This document shows, in pieces, positions 8,678 through 17,140 of a DNA stretch of 46,269 bases. The position numbers and the translations under genes are program-made. The stretch spans positions 60,214 through 106,482 of the forward strand of contig NZ_GL891990.1 of the NCBI RefSeq assembly GCF_000213555.1, in the 5' to 3' direction. Source of the stretch: Dysgonomonas gadei ATCC BAA-286. GTDB lineage: Bacteria; Bacteroidota; Bacteroidia; Bacteroidales; Dysgonomonadaceae. The notes below the pieces were generated by a model. The model was not told where the DNA came from. It ran no database searches and saw nothing but the letters and a program-made list of their open reading frames with translations. The first letter of the stretch is position 1; each line of letters begins with the position of its first letter.

Positions 8678-9871
8678 TTATTCCTTTATTTTCTTATGAC
8701 CTTTCTTTTTCGAATCAATAACTTCATGAATGCTGATAAACACAAATATAGATACAGACAATGCATTGCAGACGATAAGATTTAGATAAGAACTAAACAG
8801 AATAAGGACACCTAAAGCCACAATCGCTACAATATGAGACTTTGCTATAATCCTGCATGTAAACCATTTATATACCATATTCGCAATCAGATAGATGATC
8901 GGTCCCACAATCACGACAAATACGGCAGATGCAGTCATATGCCCCAACGGATGATTGACCACCAATTCATCACCCACGGCACATAATATCAATGCACCTA
9001 CTAAGATAACATGTATCGAGTGATATTTCAAACCCAGCAAGCCAGGATTATCCACTTTCATTATTTTTTCCGCTCCGGCTTCGCTGCTTGTATCGAAATA
9101 AATCCACCACATAGCCAGGCTACTGACGAATGATATAAGTGCTGCCAAAACAACAGGAGCTGTCCATACTTCGATTTCACTTAATGAAGCGCCTGACATT
9201 AAAATTGTTTCCCCAAAGGCAATGATAACAAACAACTGACTTCTTTCGGCCAGATGATGTCCGTCTATTGTCCAGTCTTTGGCCGAATCTGACCGTCCCA
9301 AAAACGGGAGGTAAAAGCCGAACATAGGTGCGGTATAGTCACACAGGACAGCTATCGCCCATAATAACAGGCGCATATCTCCTTCCTGAAATGTGCCGAT
9401 GATCCAAAAGATTGCCGATATGATAAACCAGCCGAATATACGGGTGTAATTTGGTGTTAATTGATGCTTCCTGCCCAGCATAAATAGAATGGATGCTGTA
9501 CGTCCGACCTGAATGGCCACATAGCAAAAGGCAAATATCCATCCCCTTTCGCCAAAAGCCTCCGGAATGGCTGCCGCAACCAGTAGCCCGATCATCATCA
9601 GCACAAATAAGATGCCCCTTATACTGCGGATATTCGGATCGAACCAGTTTGTCATCCATGTGGTATGCTGCCAGCCGAGCCATACGGCAAACCAGAGTAC
9701 GGCGCTTTGCAAAAAGCCTGTCCAGTTCAGATGATGCAAAAAGTAATGAGACAACTGTGTGACGGCAAATACATATATCAGGTCGAACAGCAACTCGGAG
9801 AAAGACACGGTAGCAATTCCTTCTCCGCGCTTGCGCAGGAGGGAATGTGAGGTATGTGAAGAATGAGCCAT
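8678..9871 (-). CDS. ltrA: Low temperature requirement protein A (LtrA) family membrane protein
   Basis: A 397-residue integral membrane protein with roughly ten to twelve hydrophobic segments. The N-terminal signature VSFSELLFDLIYVFAVTQLS followed by HHTTW-like WLGWQHTTWMTNWFDP is the hallmark of the LtrA family, and the mid-protein ERSQLFVIIAFGETIL is a second conserved block. The family was named from a Listeria locus needed for growth at low temperature; its biochemical activity is unknown. It stands alone, between the yjdJ-like gene and a terminator belonging to the S9 peptidase gene. The full family length is present. Confidence 0.85.
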   Translation of the reverse strand: MAHSSHTSHSLLRKRGEGIATVSFSELLFDLIYVFAVTQLSHYFLHHLNWTGFLQSAVLWFAVWLGWQHTTWMTNWFDPNIRSIRGILFVLMMIGLLVAAAIPEAFGERGWIFAFCYVAIQVGRTASILFMLGRKHQLTPNYTRIFGWFIISAIFWIIGTFQEGDMRLLLWAIAVLCDYTAPMFGFYLPFLGRSDSAKDWTIDGHHLAERSQLFVIIAFGETILMSGASLSEIEVWTAPVVLAALISFVSSLAMWWIYFDTSSEAGAEKIMKVDNPGLLGLKYHSIHVILVGALILCAVGDELVVNHPLGHMTASAVFVVIVGPIIYLIANMVYKWFTCRIIAKSHIVAIVALGVLILFSSYLNLIVCNALSVSIFVFISIHEVIDSKKKGHKKIKE

Positions 9872-9947
9872 AAGTTAATATTATTTATCGGACCGGTTAT
9901 GTTATTAACGGTTTGATCTATGCTTTGTTCAAAGAAGACAAGATATG

Positions 9948-9975
9948 AAAAAGACAGGCTATTTTAGCCTGTCTT
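9948..9975 (-). terminator. Intrinsic terminator of the S9 peptidase transcript
   Basis: Perfect 11-bp stem (arms 9951-9961 and 9965-9975) with a 3-nt loop. On the minus strand it is followed by a short T run. It lies 22 nt past the stop codon at 9997. Confidence 0.7.
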
Positions 9976-9996
9976 CTCCTATATATTTTCATATTT

Positions 9997-12765
9997 TCAT
10001 TCCATATCTAAGCCATAATTCCGCCCTTTTTCGGTGGCGGGCACTCCCGTCTTCATCCATACAGGCATCGGGGCGCCTTTCAGGTAATGATCGAAAAATT
10101 GTTGTAAACGTATGCTCAGGTCTTTGGTATTTCTCCGCTCTTTCAGATTGTGTGCTTCATTATTGTATTGAAGCATCCATACCGGTTTCTGTAAACGGCG
10201 GAGAGCCATAAAATATTCGATACCCTGATACCACGGCACAGCGCCGTCTTTATCGTTATGCATGATAAGCAAAGGAGTCTGTACTTTATCGGCAAAGAAA
10301 ACCGGAGAATTTTCCTTATACAGTTCCGGAGCCTCCCACATAGTAGCACCGATACGTGATTGTGTCTGCTCATACTGAAACTGGCGGCTCATTCCCGTAT
10401 CCCAACGGATACCACCATATGCACTGAACATATTGGATACCGGTGCTCCGGCTCCCGCAGCTTTAAACATATTGGTACGGGTAATCAGGTAAGCTGTCTG
10501 GTAGCCACCCCAGCTTTGTCCTTGTATAGCCATATTGTCTTTATCTACCCATGGGTTCTCAGCCAGTTTCTGCGCACCGGAAACGATAGCGTTATAGGCG
10601 CTCTCGCCGGGATGTCCTGTTGTGTATACTATGTCGGGTGTAAATACAATATAACCCCTGCTGCAATAAAACGGGATATTGATAATGGAACGGCTGGGCG
10701 CAGGTGGAAAATACTGATAAAGATTATCTGTATGCTGCTCATAGAAATAAATCATTACAGGATATTTCTTTGCCGGATCAAAATCTTCGGGCTTATATAC
10801 AATACCCTGTGTTGTCTTGCCATCAAACATGGTCCACGACATTAATTCTGCCGTACCCCAGTTGTATTCTTTCATCTGTGGATTGATATCCGACAGTTTA
10901 GCATCTGTCTTCCATAGATCGGTAGTTACATATAAATCCGGAGACGTGTTGAAATTGCTTTTTGTAAAACAATATACATCCTTATCTTTCGCCTTTACCG
11001 GCGTAGTATATGTATATTTACCCATTATCAGAGGAACTGCTTTCGATTTATTCCATTCATAAAATCCGGCTTCCTTACTGGTCTCATCAAAAGCAGAGAG
11101 TAATAATTTTTCATCGGGTTTTATAAAGCGGCTCTCCGGGTCAGTCTTAATATACCGGAGTACGGTTTTCTTTTCACGCCCAATACCCTTCGTCAGATTT
11201 TCCGGTTTCTTTACTCCATCAGGGTCAAGCTTCCATATATCATATCTGTCATAAACCAGAACGGCAGCATCATTTTCCATCCAAGCAGCAGGACCGTATG
11301 GATAAGGCTGTATCGGTGTATCTGTTTTTTCGTCCCAGAAATTTACGTCAAGGCCATCAGTCAGACATACTTCTTTTCCTGTTTTTGAGGAATAAGCATA
11401 GTATTTTTTATCTTGGGGAGTATACCATAACAGATAATTGCCTTGGGGAGAGAAGTAAATTCGTCCTTCTAAGCCCGTTCTTATTTGCTTCTTTGTATTA
11501 TTCTCCAGATCGAAGAGCCAGATATCATTTCTCGATCCTGCCCAAAGATCCCATTGCTGCTCAATTTCATATTTGAGGTCAGAAACTCCCAATGCATATT
11601 TTCCGTTATTCTCTCCTGAGATATTTACTTCGGGAATATCTTCGGTTGCCAACTGATAAAACTTATTATTGTTTAAATCTATATATGAGAGATAAGTTTG
11701 TTTGTTTTTCTTTTCCAGTTGAATCAGCTGCATGGGCTGTATCTGTGGTTCCTGCCAATGCCAAAGGTCGAGTTGAGCCTTTTCAAAATCAGGTATAGTT
11801 GTATCTTTTGGTAATTTTACGGGTGCGGTACCTAGCAGCAAGCGCTTTTCATCTTTACTGAAAACAGGCGAATAATTTTCACTCACACTCCATTTATCAG
11901 GCATTCCTGATGTACTTTTATCTGCCATAAGCATGGCTGAATCGAGTGTAGCATCGAAATAAAACAGACCATACTGTTTGATTTCTTTCTTGATACTATC
12001 GGCTGTAGCAAGGAAGGTTAGTTTACTTCCGGACTCCGATAATGCAACATTTTTATATGTTGTTTTTCCTGTCGAAACTGTTCTCTGATCCAGAGTACTC
12101 AGGTTGATGAATAATACTCCCGGTTTATTCACTGTATCTTTGGCATTCGGTTTCAGTATTGTTGCAAGACTTTTACCGTTGCGGCTGAATACATATTCGG
12201 TCGCATGTTTGATTGTATCTTCTTTTGCCGAATAAAGATTACGGAAGATAAGCGAATATGCCTTTACGTCTTTCTTGTCCTTTACTTTTATCGTGTCGTC
12301 CAATGTGTAGGCAATATAGTCGGAATAATCTTTTCCCAGCTTATAACTCTTCACATTCGGTATCTTAGATAGTGTAAATTTATCGAGGGATATTATTGCC
12401 AGCGAATCCTTAGGCAATTTCTCATCGGCCGTTTTCTTTATTTTTGCCTGACGGGTTACAGCATAAGGCGCTTTTATCTGAGCTACTACATACTTTTGGT
12501 CTGGAGTAATCGTATATGTATAACCGCGGGGAAGGATAAGCTCCTTTTGGCTTTTCAGGTTCCGGATTAGGAGATAATCATCTCCCTCCTGTTCCTTTAC
12601 TATGGCAACGCTATACTTTCCGTCATTCGTTATTTCGATATTGGAAAGGCTCTTCCATGTATCGTAAACAGAATGGTCCAACACTTTCTTCTGCGCCATT
12701 CCCGGCATTGCTGCCAATAGTGCAATGCACAGAACAGCACTTATCCGATATGCTTTCCTGATCAT
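9997..12765 (-). CDS. S9 family serine peptidase (prolyl oligopeptidase type), secreted
   Basis: A 922-residue protein with a signal peptide (residues 1-24, ending GMAQ). The N-terminal two thirds look like a beta-propeller. The C-terminal alpha/beta-hydrolase domain carries the catalytic triad: Ser in GQSWGGYQT, Asp in HNDKDGAVPW and His in NNEAHNLK. Such enzymes (dipeptidyl peptidase/prolyl oligopeptidase family) release dipeptides or small peptides in the periplasm and are important in peptide-using Bacteroidales. The start lies 48 nt after the prfB stop on the same strand, so the gene is probably read through from prfB; a strong terminator follows. Confidence 0.88.
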   Translation of the reverse strand: MIRKAYRISAVLCIALLAAMPGMAQKKVLDHSVYDTWKSLSNIEITNDGKYSVAIVKEQEGDDYLLIRNLKSQKELILPRGYTYTITPDQKYVVAQIKAPYAVTRQAKIKKTADEKLPKDSLAIISLDKFTLSKIPNVKSYKLGKDYSDYIAYTLDDTIKVKDKKDVKAYSLIFRNLYSAKEDTIKHATEYVFSRNGKSLATILKPNAKDTVNKPGVLFINLSTLDQRTVSTGKTTYKNVALSESGSKLTFLATADSIKKEIKQYGLFYFDATLDSAMLMADKSTSGMPDKWSVSENYSPVFSKDEKRLLLGTAPVKLPKDTTIPDFEKAQLDLWHWQEPQIQPMQLIQLEKKNKQTYLSYIDLNNNKFYQLATEDIPEVNISGENNGKYALGVSDLKYEIEQQWDLWAGSRNDIWLFDLENNTKKQIRTGLEGRIYFSPQGNYLLWYTPQDKKYYAYSSKTGKEVCLTDGLDVNFWDEKTDTPIQPYPYGPAAWMENDAAVLVYDRYDIWKLDPDGVKKPENLTKGIGREKKTVLRYIKTDPESRFIKPDEKLLLSAFDETSKEAGFYEWNKSKAVPLIMGKYTYTTPVKAKDKDVYCFTKSNFNTSPDLYVTTDLWKTDAKLSDINPQMKEYNWGTAELMSWTMFDGKTTQGIVYKPEDFDPAKKYPVMIYFYEQHTDNLYQYFPPAPSRSIINIPFYCSRGYIVFTPDIVYTTGHPGESAYNAIVSGAQKLAENPWVDKDNMAIQGQSWGGYQTAYLITRTNMFKAAGAGAPVSNMFSAYGGIRWDTGMSRQFQYEQTQSRIGATMWEAPELYKENSPVFFADKVQTPLLIMHNDKDGAVPWYQGIEYFMALRRLQKPVWMLQYNNEAHNLKERRNTKDLSIRLQQFFDHYLKGAPMPVWMKTGVPATEKGRNYGLDME

Positions 12766-12813
12766 AATTAAGGTCTTTTGAGGTTATAATTGTGAAATGA
12801 AAAAGAAACCTTT

Positions 12814-13927
12814 TCAGGCTTCTTCTCCATATTCCATTAAATATGCTTTGATGAAATCGTCCAGGTCACCATCCATTACAGCATTGACATTGGATGTCTG
12901 GTAGTTTGTACGGTGATCTTTCACGCGGCGGTCGTCGAATACATAGCTTCGGATTTGTGAACCCCATTCTATCTTTTTCTTACCGGCCTCTATCTTCGAC
13001 TGTTCGCGACTACGTCTTTCCAGTTCCATTTCGTATAGCTGCGATTTCAGCAAACGGATCGCATTATCCTTGTTTCCGAACTGGGAACGGCTTTCTGTAT
13101 TCTCTATTACGATTTCTTTCTCTTCTCCTGTCTCAGGATCTTTGTATTTGTAGTGCAGGCGAACCCCGGTCTCTACTTTATTTACATTCTGACCTCCGGC
13201 TCCACTGGAACGGAACGTATCCCATGTAATGTCGGACTGGTTTACTTCGATCTCGATAGTATCGTCGACTAAGGGTACTACATAGACCGAAGCAAATGAG
13301 GTCATACGTTTGCCCTGAGCGTTATATGGCGATACACGAACAAGACGGTGCACGCCGTTCTCCGATTTCAGATAACCATACGCATACTCGCCTTCGACCT
13401 GTAATGTAGCTGTTTTAATACCGGCTTCATCTCCATCCTGCCAATGGGTGATGGTTGTTTTGTAACCTCTGGCATCACACCATCGCTGGTACATGCGAAA
13501 GAGCATCGACGCCCAATCCTGTCCTTCGGTACCTCCGGCTCCACTGTTTACTTTCAATACTGCGCCGAGTTTATCTTCTTCGCGGCGAAGCATATTTTTC
13601 AGTTCCAGATTTTCGACAAGCTTTACGGCATTCTCATATGCTGCGTCTACTTCTTCTTCGGAAGTAACGCCTTCTTTCTGGAAATCAAATGCTAACTGTA
13701 ATTCTTCGGCAGCACCTTTTACTTCTTCGTATCCTTCTATCCAACCTTTGAGTCCACGGATAATCTTCATTTGGGCTTCCGCAGTCTTTGCATCGTCCCA
13801 AAAACCGGGTGCATGTGTTCTTAATTCTTCTTCTTCTAGTTGTATTTTCTTTGCATCGACGTCAAAGATGCCTCCTCAACGCGTCCTCGCGTTCCAACAC
13901 TTCTTTGAGTTGGTCTGATGTAATCAT
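12814..13927 (-). CDS. prfB: Peptide chain release factor 2 (programmed +1 frameshift)
   Basis: RF2 recognises UGA and UAA and releases the finished peptide. The gene is in two frames: ATG at 13927 opens a 21-codon frame ending in a UGA at 13864-13862 inside CTT-TGA-C, and the second frame starting with GAC at 13863 continues to 12814. The joined protein is about 370 residues, the normal RF2 length. The catalytic GGQ (in SSGAGGQNVNKVETG) is intact. The stop-codon recognition loop reads SPY rather than the SPF of E. coli. The downstream frame alone (from an internal Met at 13770) would lack the N-terminal domain, so that start is rejected. High RF2 lets UGA terminate early; low RF2 permits the shift, giving autoregulation. 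Confidence 0.95.
13861..13876 (-). other. prfB programmed frameshift site
   Basis: On the minus strand the sequence is AGGAGG-CAT-CTT-TGA-C: an internal Shine-Dalgarno-like AGGAGG, a 3-nt spacer, the slippery Leu codon CTT and the in-frame UGA followed by C. This is the same geometry as the known bacterial RF2 shift site. Confidence 0.93.
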
Positions 13928-13961
13928 AAGTTACCTTTTAAGTTATTACTAAATTGAGATG

Positions 13962-13969
13962 CAAAGGTA
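13962..13969 (-). promoter_or_regulatory. -7 box of prfB
   Basis: TACCTTTG on the minus strand, an exact TAnnTTTG match 34 nt upstream of the prfB ATG. The -33 element is not clear. Confidence 0.55.
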
Positions 13970-14187
13970 AAAATAAGTTGTAAGTTACGGGTTATAAGTT
14001 ATAAGTATTTTGTAATGTGATAAAATAGTGTGTGTGTTTCTTTTTGATAATGGAAGGAGGTAATAGGTATTACAGGCTGAGAGCCTGTGCGATCAGTCGA
14101 GTCATGAAGAATCTGTACTGAATAAATATGGAAAAACGAATGGCTTTTCCTCTAGTTTATATAACTTTATAATTAAAACTAATAATA
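13970..14187. other. Intergenic stretch with small repeats
   Basis: No convincing gene. It holds short AT-rich repeats (ACGGGTTATAAGTTATAAG region near 13987-14005) and a perfect 7-bp hairpin ACAGGCT-GAG-AGCCTGT at 14072-14088. Confidence 0.5.
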
Positions 14188-14310
14188 ATGAGATATTTAT
14201 TTTTATTGCTGATTTTAGCCTTGTTATGTTGCTCAAATACACAGACGGGACGTCTTCGCGAGCGGGGGGTATCTTGTCTACTTGTAATCCCCCGCTTTTT
14301 ATTATCATAA
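14188..14310 (+). CDS. Possible 40-residue lipoprotein-like peptide
   Basis: ATG at 14188, stop at 14308-14310. The first 17 residues (MRYLFLLLILALLCCSN) look like a lipoprotein signal with a Cys pair, but the rest is Arg/Leu-rich and encoded by a sequence that folds into a GC-rich hairpin with a T run. It may be the decayed start of a lipoprotein gene or a chance frame. Weakly supported. Confidence 0.25.
   Translation: MRYLFLLLILALLCCSNTQTGRLRERGVSCLLVIPRFLLS
14261..14302 (+). terminator. Terminator-like GC hairpin
   Basis: AGCGGGGG at 14261-14268 pairs with CCCCCGCT at 14289-14296 across a loop of about 20 nt and is followed by TTTT. It lies within the short reading frame at 14188-14310, which argues against that frame being a real gene. 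Confidence 0.45.
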
Positions 14311-14320
14311 GCTCTTTAAC

Positions 14321-14367
14321 GGATTATAAATCCTGATAGTAGAAATTTTCGGATTGCAAATCCGAAA
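14321..14367. repeat. Two REP-like palindromes
   Basis: GGATTATAAATCC (14321-14333) and TTTCGGATTGCAAATCCGAAA (14347-14367, stem of 9 bp, 3-nt loop; only the core GGATTnnnAATCC is shared). Palindromes of this GGATTTGCAATCC type resemble dispersed REP elements of Bacteroidota; the resemblance is from memory. Confidence 0.4.
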
Positions 14368-14452
14368 GGACGAAGGCAGGGCTTTTTATCAAAACCAAAT
14401 ATCTTTATCTATACAAGAAACTAATTATTAAACATTAATATTTAAGTATCTT

Positions 14453-15148
14453 ATGAAGTATAAAGAAAAGATCGCAACAGAGATTATCCGGATGATAGAG
14501 CAGGACTTGTGCAGCATATCAGAAATCTGCAAATCATTTAAAATCAGCCGTAAAACATTTTACGAATGGAAAAAAGAAAAGCCCGGGTTTAAAGAAGCAG
14601 TAGAAGAAGCCATCGACCACCGGGAAGACGTGATGATAGCCTCGGCACGTATCGGACTGAAACAACTGCTCGAGGGCTACGTGCAGAAAAAAGAGAAGGT
14701 CACCTATGTCCCCGATAAGAACGATCCGCTGAACGATGTGGAGAAATGCCGTGTGGTGGAAAAGAAATTCTGTCCGCCGAGTATCCGTGCGATAAAGTAT
14801 GTACTCGACCGGGAGGAAAGGAAAAAAGACAAAGACCGGTTACTTGCATCGGAGCGCCGTCCGCTGGTCATCGAAGTACAGGATGAAGAAACCAAACGGC
14901 AACTGATGATTTTACAGGAGAATGGCTTCCGTTCGGGCGGCTCGCTCAATGCGGAGGTAGTGGCGGCCGTGGACAGGAAACTGGAAGAAGAACTAAAAGT
15001 GAAAAGTGAAGAATTAAAAGTGAAAAATGGGCAAGATAAAGTCAAGGAAGAGTCAGCTGTTGCTCAACAATCTGACGCTCCGGTGGAGAAGTCCAAGGTG
15101 AATCTTTATCCGTTTCTGCCTCCGGGATACACATCGAGGACAGATTGA
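14453..15148 (+). CDS. HTH DNA-binding protein resembling phage terminase small subunit
   Basis: A 231-residue protein. Residues about 3-50 (EIIRMIEQDLCSISEICKSF..SRKTFYEWKKE) form a helix-turn-helix like that of transposase/terminase-small-subunit proteins, followed by a helical region with charged residues (REERKKDKDRLLASERR). The middle part VEEAIDHREDVMIASARIGLKQLLEG is typical of the terminase small subunit-like group in Bacteroides. No large terminase subunit or other phage gene lies nearby, so it is either an orphan remnant or a solitary regulator. Its C-terminus contains two tandem copies of a 21-bp repeat (EELKVKS/EELKVKN). The function is not known. Confidence 0.6.
   Translation: MKYKEKIATEIIRMIEQDLCSISEICKSFKISRKTFYEWKKEKPGFKEAVEEAIDHREDVMIASARIGLKQLLEGYVQKKEKVTYVPDKNDPLNDVEKCRVVEKKFCPPSIRAIKYVLDREERKKDKDRLLASERRPLVIEVQDEETKRQLMILQENGFRSGGSLNAEVVAAVDRKLEEELKVKSEELKVKNGQDKVKEESAVAQQSDAPVEKSKVNLYPFLPPGYTSRTD
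14987..15028 (+). repeat. 21-bp tandem repeat inside coding sequence
   Basis: Two adjacent 21-bp units (14987-15007 and 15008-15028) differ at two positions. They keep the reading frame and encode EELKVKS and EELKVKN. AT-rich GAATTAAAAGTGAAAA-like units of this kind also occur between genes in Bacteroidota. Confidence 0.7.
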
Positions 15149-15446
15149 GGAAGTAGTAAGTAATGAGTAATAAGTTAAAAGTTATATGAGATACGGGGGT
15201 AGACAAGACACGAGATACAAGTTGCTAACTGATAACAATTGAATGAAAAACCTGTTACCTTTTATTTTTAACCACGGAGTAAACGGAGTAACACGGAGTT
15301 TTTTATAAACAGGATACCCTGCTCTGCTCAACACGATAAGCTAATTATTAATTTTTCATTCTTCATTCTTAATTGTTTTCCCTGTTACCTTTGTTACTTT
15401 TTTACTCTTCGGGAGATGATTAATTTTTTATGTAACAGAAACAGTG
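15149..15446. other. Intergenic stretch with degenerate short repeats
   Basis: No gene is supported. Visible repeats are three ACGGAGT units at 15274-15280, 15283-15289 and 15293-15299, two CCTGTTACCTTT-like copies near 15251 and 15380, and TTCATTCTTCATTCTTAA near 15355-15372. These are typical low-complexity intergenic repeats of Bacteroidales. Confidence 0.5.
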
Positions 15447-15454
15447 TAACTTTG
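15447..15454 (+). promoter_or_regulatory. -7 box of mnmE
   Basis: TAACTTTG, an exact TAnnTTTG match, with a TTTT run about 19 nt upstream as a weak -33. The predicted start of transcription near 15461 leaves a short leader before the ATG at 15480 and disfavours the upstream TTG at 15465. Confidence 0.55.
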
Positions 15455-15479
15455 AGGAGATAACTTGAGAGAACAAAAT

Positions 15480-16871
15480 ATGCAGGAAAATAATATTATA
15501 GCAGCAATATCCACTCCGGCCGGTGTGGGAGGTATAGCCATTATTCGTTTATCCGGGAAAGGGTGTATTGAGTTGACAGAGTTCGTTTTCAAGCCACTTG
15601 GAAATAAAAAACTTGGAGAGCAAAAGGCAAATACAATCCATTTCGGGTACATAATAAAGGATAGTACTGTATTGGATGAGGTGCTGATTAGTGTTTTCAA
15701 AGCACCGCATTCGTTTACCGGTGAAGATGTTGTAGAAATCTCCTGTCATGGTTCTGTTTATATACAGCAAAATATTTTGCAGTTGTTGATATCCAAAGGT
15801 GCTGCTTTGGCTCAACCCGGAGAATTTACACAACGGGCCTTTCTGAATGGTAAGATGGATCTGTCGCAAGCTGAGTCTGTCGCAGACCTGATTGCATCGT
15901 CGTCGGCTGCCACGCACAGACTGGCTATGAACCAAATGCGCGGAGGATTTAGTAATAAATTAATTGAGCTGCGTACTGAGCTCCTGAATTTTGCATCCCT
16001 GATCGAACTGGAGCTTGACTTCTCGGAGGAAGATGTTGAATTTGCGAACAGGGAGCGACTAAAAGAAACGGCTTATGATATTGAACTGCATATAAGGAAA
16101 CTGGCAGAATCTTTCGAATTGGGAAATGCTGTGAAGAATGGTATTCCTGTAGCTATCATAGGTGAGACGAATGCGGGAAAGTCAACTCTTTTGAATCTGT
16201 TGTTACATGAAGAGAAAGCAATTGTTTCGGATATACATGGTACAACCCGTGATGTGATAGAGGATACTATTAATATACAAGGGCTGACATTCCGCCTGAT
16301 CGATACCGCCGGGATACGTGATACAACTGACGAGATAGAGAGTATCGGGATAGAACGTACATTCAAAAAGATAGAGCAAGCCAATATTATACTGTGGATA
16401 ACGGATGTAGGAACAGCGGATGAGCATATCCGGGATTTGGCTGAAAAGATATTACCTGCTATAAAGAATCAGAAGTTGATTTTGGTGTTCAATAAGGTTG
16501 ACATGATTTCTGCCGAGAGAAAAGATAATAAAGAGAGACTACTTAAGGAAGAGATTCCGGATCGTATTTTCATTTCAGCAAAATATGAACAGGGAACGAA
16601 TGACTTGGAGAGCTTGCTTGTGAAAGCGGCTAATATCCCGGAAATAGGAGAGCAGGATATTATTGTAACTAATATGCGCCATTATGCAGCGTTGGAGAAT
16701 GCATTAACTGCTATAAAGAGAGTAGGGGAAGGGCTGGAGTTACATCTATCCGGGGATTTTTTATCTCAGGATATTCGGGAATGTATGCATTATCTGGGTG
16801 AGATAACTGGACAGATATCTACTGATGAGATATTGGGGAATATATTTGGTAAGTTTTGTATCGGAAAATGA
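15480..16871 (+). CDS. mnmE: tRNA modification GTPase MnmE (TrmE)
   Basis: A 463-residue cytoplasmic GTPase that, with MnmG, builds the carboxymethylaminomethyl (or related) group on U34 of tRNAs. The N-terminal folate-binding domain begins NTIIAAISTP-like (NNIIAAISTPAGVGGIAIIRLSG). The inserted G domain has the P-loop GETNAGKST at about residue 228, DTAGIRDT and NKVD. The protein ends in the invariant CIGK, so it is complete. ATG 15480 is preferred over an in-frame TTG at 15465 because of the promoter position. Its 3' end abuts an integrase-bearing accessory region. Confidence 0.95.
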   Translation: MQENNIIAAISTPAGVGGIAIIRLSGKGCIELTEFVFKPLGNKKLGEQKANTIHFGYIIKDSTVLDEVLISVFKAPHSFTGEDVVEISCHGSVYIQQNILQLLISKGAALAQPGEFTQRAFLNGKMDLSQAESVADLIASSSAATHRLAMNQMRGGFSNKLIELRTELLNFASLIELELDFSEEDVEFANRERLKETAYDIELHIRKLAESFELGNAVKNGIPVAIIGETNAGKSTLLNLLLHEEKAIVSDIHGTTRDVIEDTINIQGLTFRLIDTAGIRDTTDEIESIGIERTFKKIEQANIILWITDVGTADEHIRDLAEKILPAIKNQKLILVFNKVDMISAERKDNKERLLKEEIPDRIFISAKYEQGTNDLESLLVKAANIPEIGEQDIIVTNMRHYAALENALTAIKRVGEGLELHLSGDFLSQDIRECMHYLGEITGQISTDEILGNIFGKFCIGK

Positions 16872-16912
16872 TAAGTGATCAATATTAATCGAAAATAATT
16901 ATCAATCATCAC

Positions 16913-16941
16913 AAAGTCACCATTTTATGGTGGCTTTTCTT
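16913..16941 (+). terminator. Intrinsic terminator of mnmE
   Basis: AAAGTCACCA (16913-16922) pairs with TGGTGGCTTT (16928-16937), one G-U pair, 5-nt loop, followed by a T/C-rich tail. It ends the chromosomal part and marks the approximate left edge of the accessory region. Confidence 0.75.
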
Positions 16942-17035
16942 TTTCTCTATTCTATCTTTGCTAATCAATAATTATAGTTGTTTTGATGATATTTATGTCA
17001 TTTTTGTACCGATCATCGGAAAAATTGCACTCTCG

Positions 17036-17111
17036 TTTGGATTAATAACACAGATTATGCATATTTGCAACATAAAGCAACGTTGTGAGACAAAGTGCAA
17101 CATGAGGCAAC
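17036..17111 (+). promoter_or_regulatory. Promoter overlapped by a pair of 15-bp direct repeats
   Basis: TTTG at 17036-17039 and CATATTTG at 17060-17067 are separated by 20 nt, matching the Bacteroidota -33/-7 spacing with one mismatch in the -7 box. The direct repeats GCAACATaAaGCAAC (17067-17081) and GCAACATgAgGCAAC (17097-17111) start exactly 30 bp apart, so they face the same side of the helix, and they cover the expected transcription start near 17074. The arrangement looks like an operator for autoregulation, or arm-type sites for the integrase. Confidence 0.6.
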
Positions 17112-17140
17112 AGATTTTAGCGAAGTTAGAGGATAGAATT

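Noticed and set aside
12814..13770. Reading prfB as starting at the internal Met at 13770
   Set aside because: It would lack the N-terminal domain; the sequence upstream is coding in the same frame back to the CTT-TGA-C shift site.
15465..15479. TTG at 15465 as mnmE start
   Set aside because: The promoter box at 15447-15454 would place the transcription start at nearly the same spot; the ATG at 15480 fits the family N-terminus.
17067..17111. The 15-bp repeats as a CRISPR array
   Set aside because: Only two copies, lying on a promoter, and no cas genes.
16958..17140. Longer start (16958) of the HTH-array protein
   Set aside because: It lies upstream of the -33/-7 promoter pair, and the extra residues match no domain.
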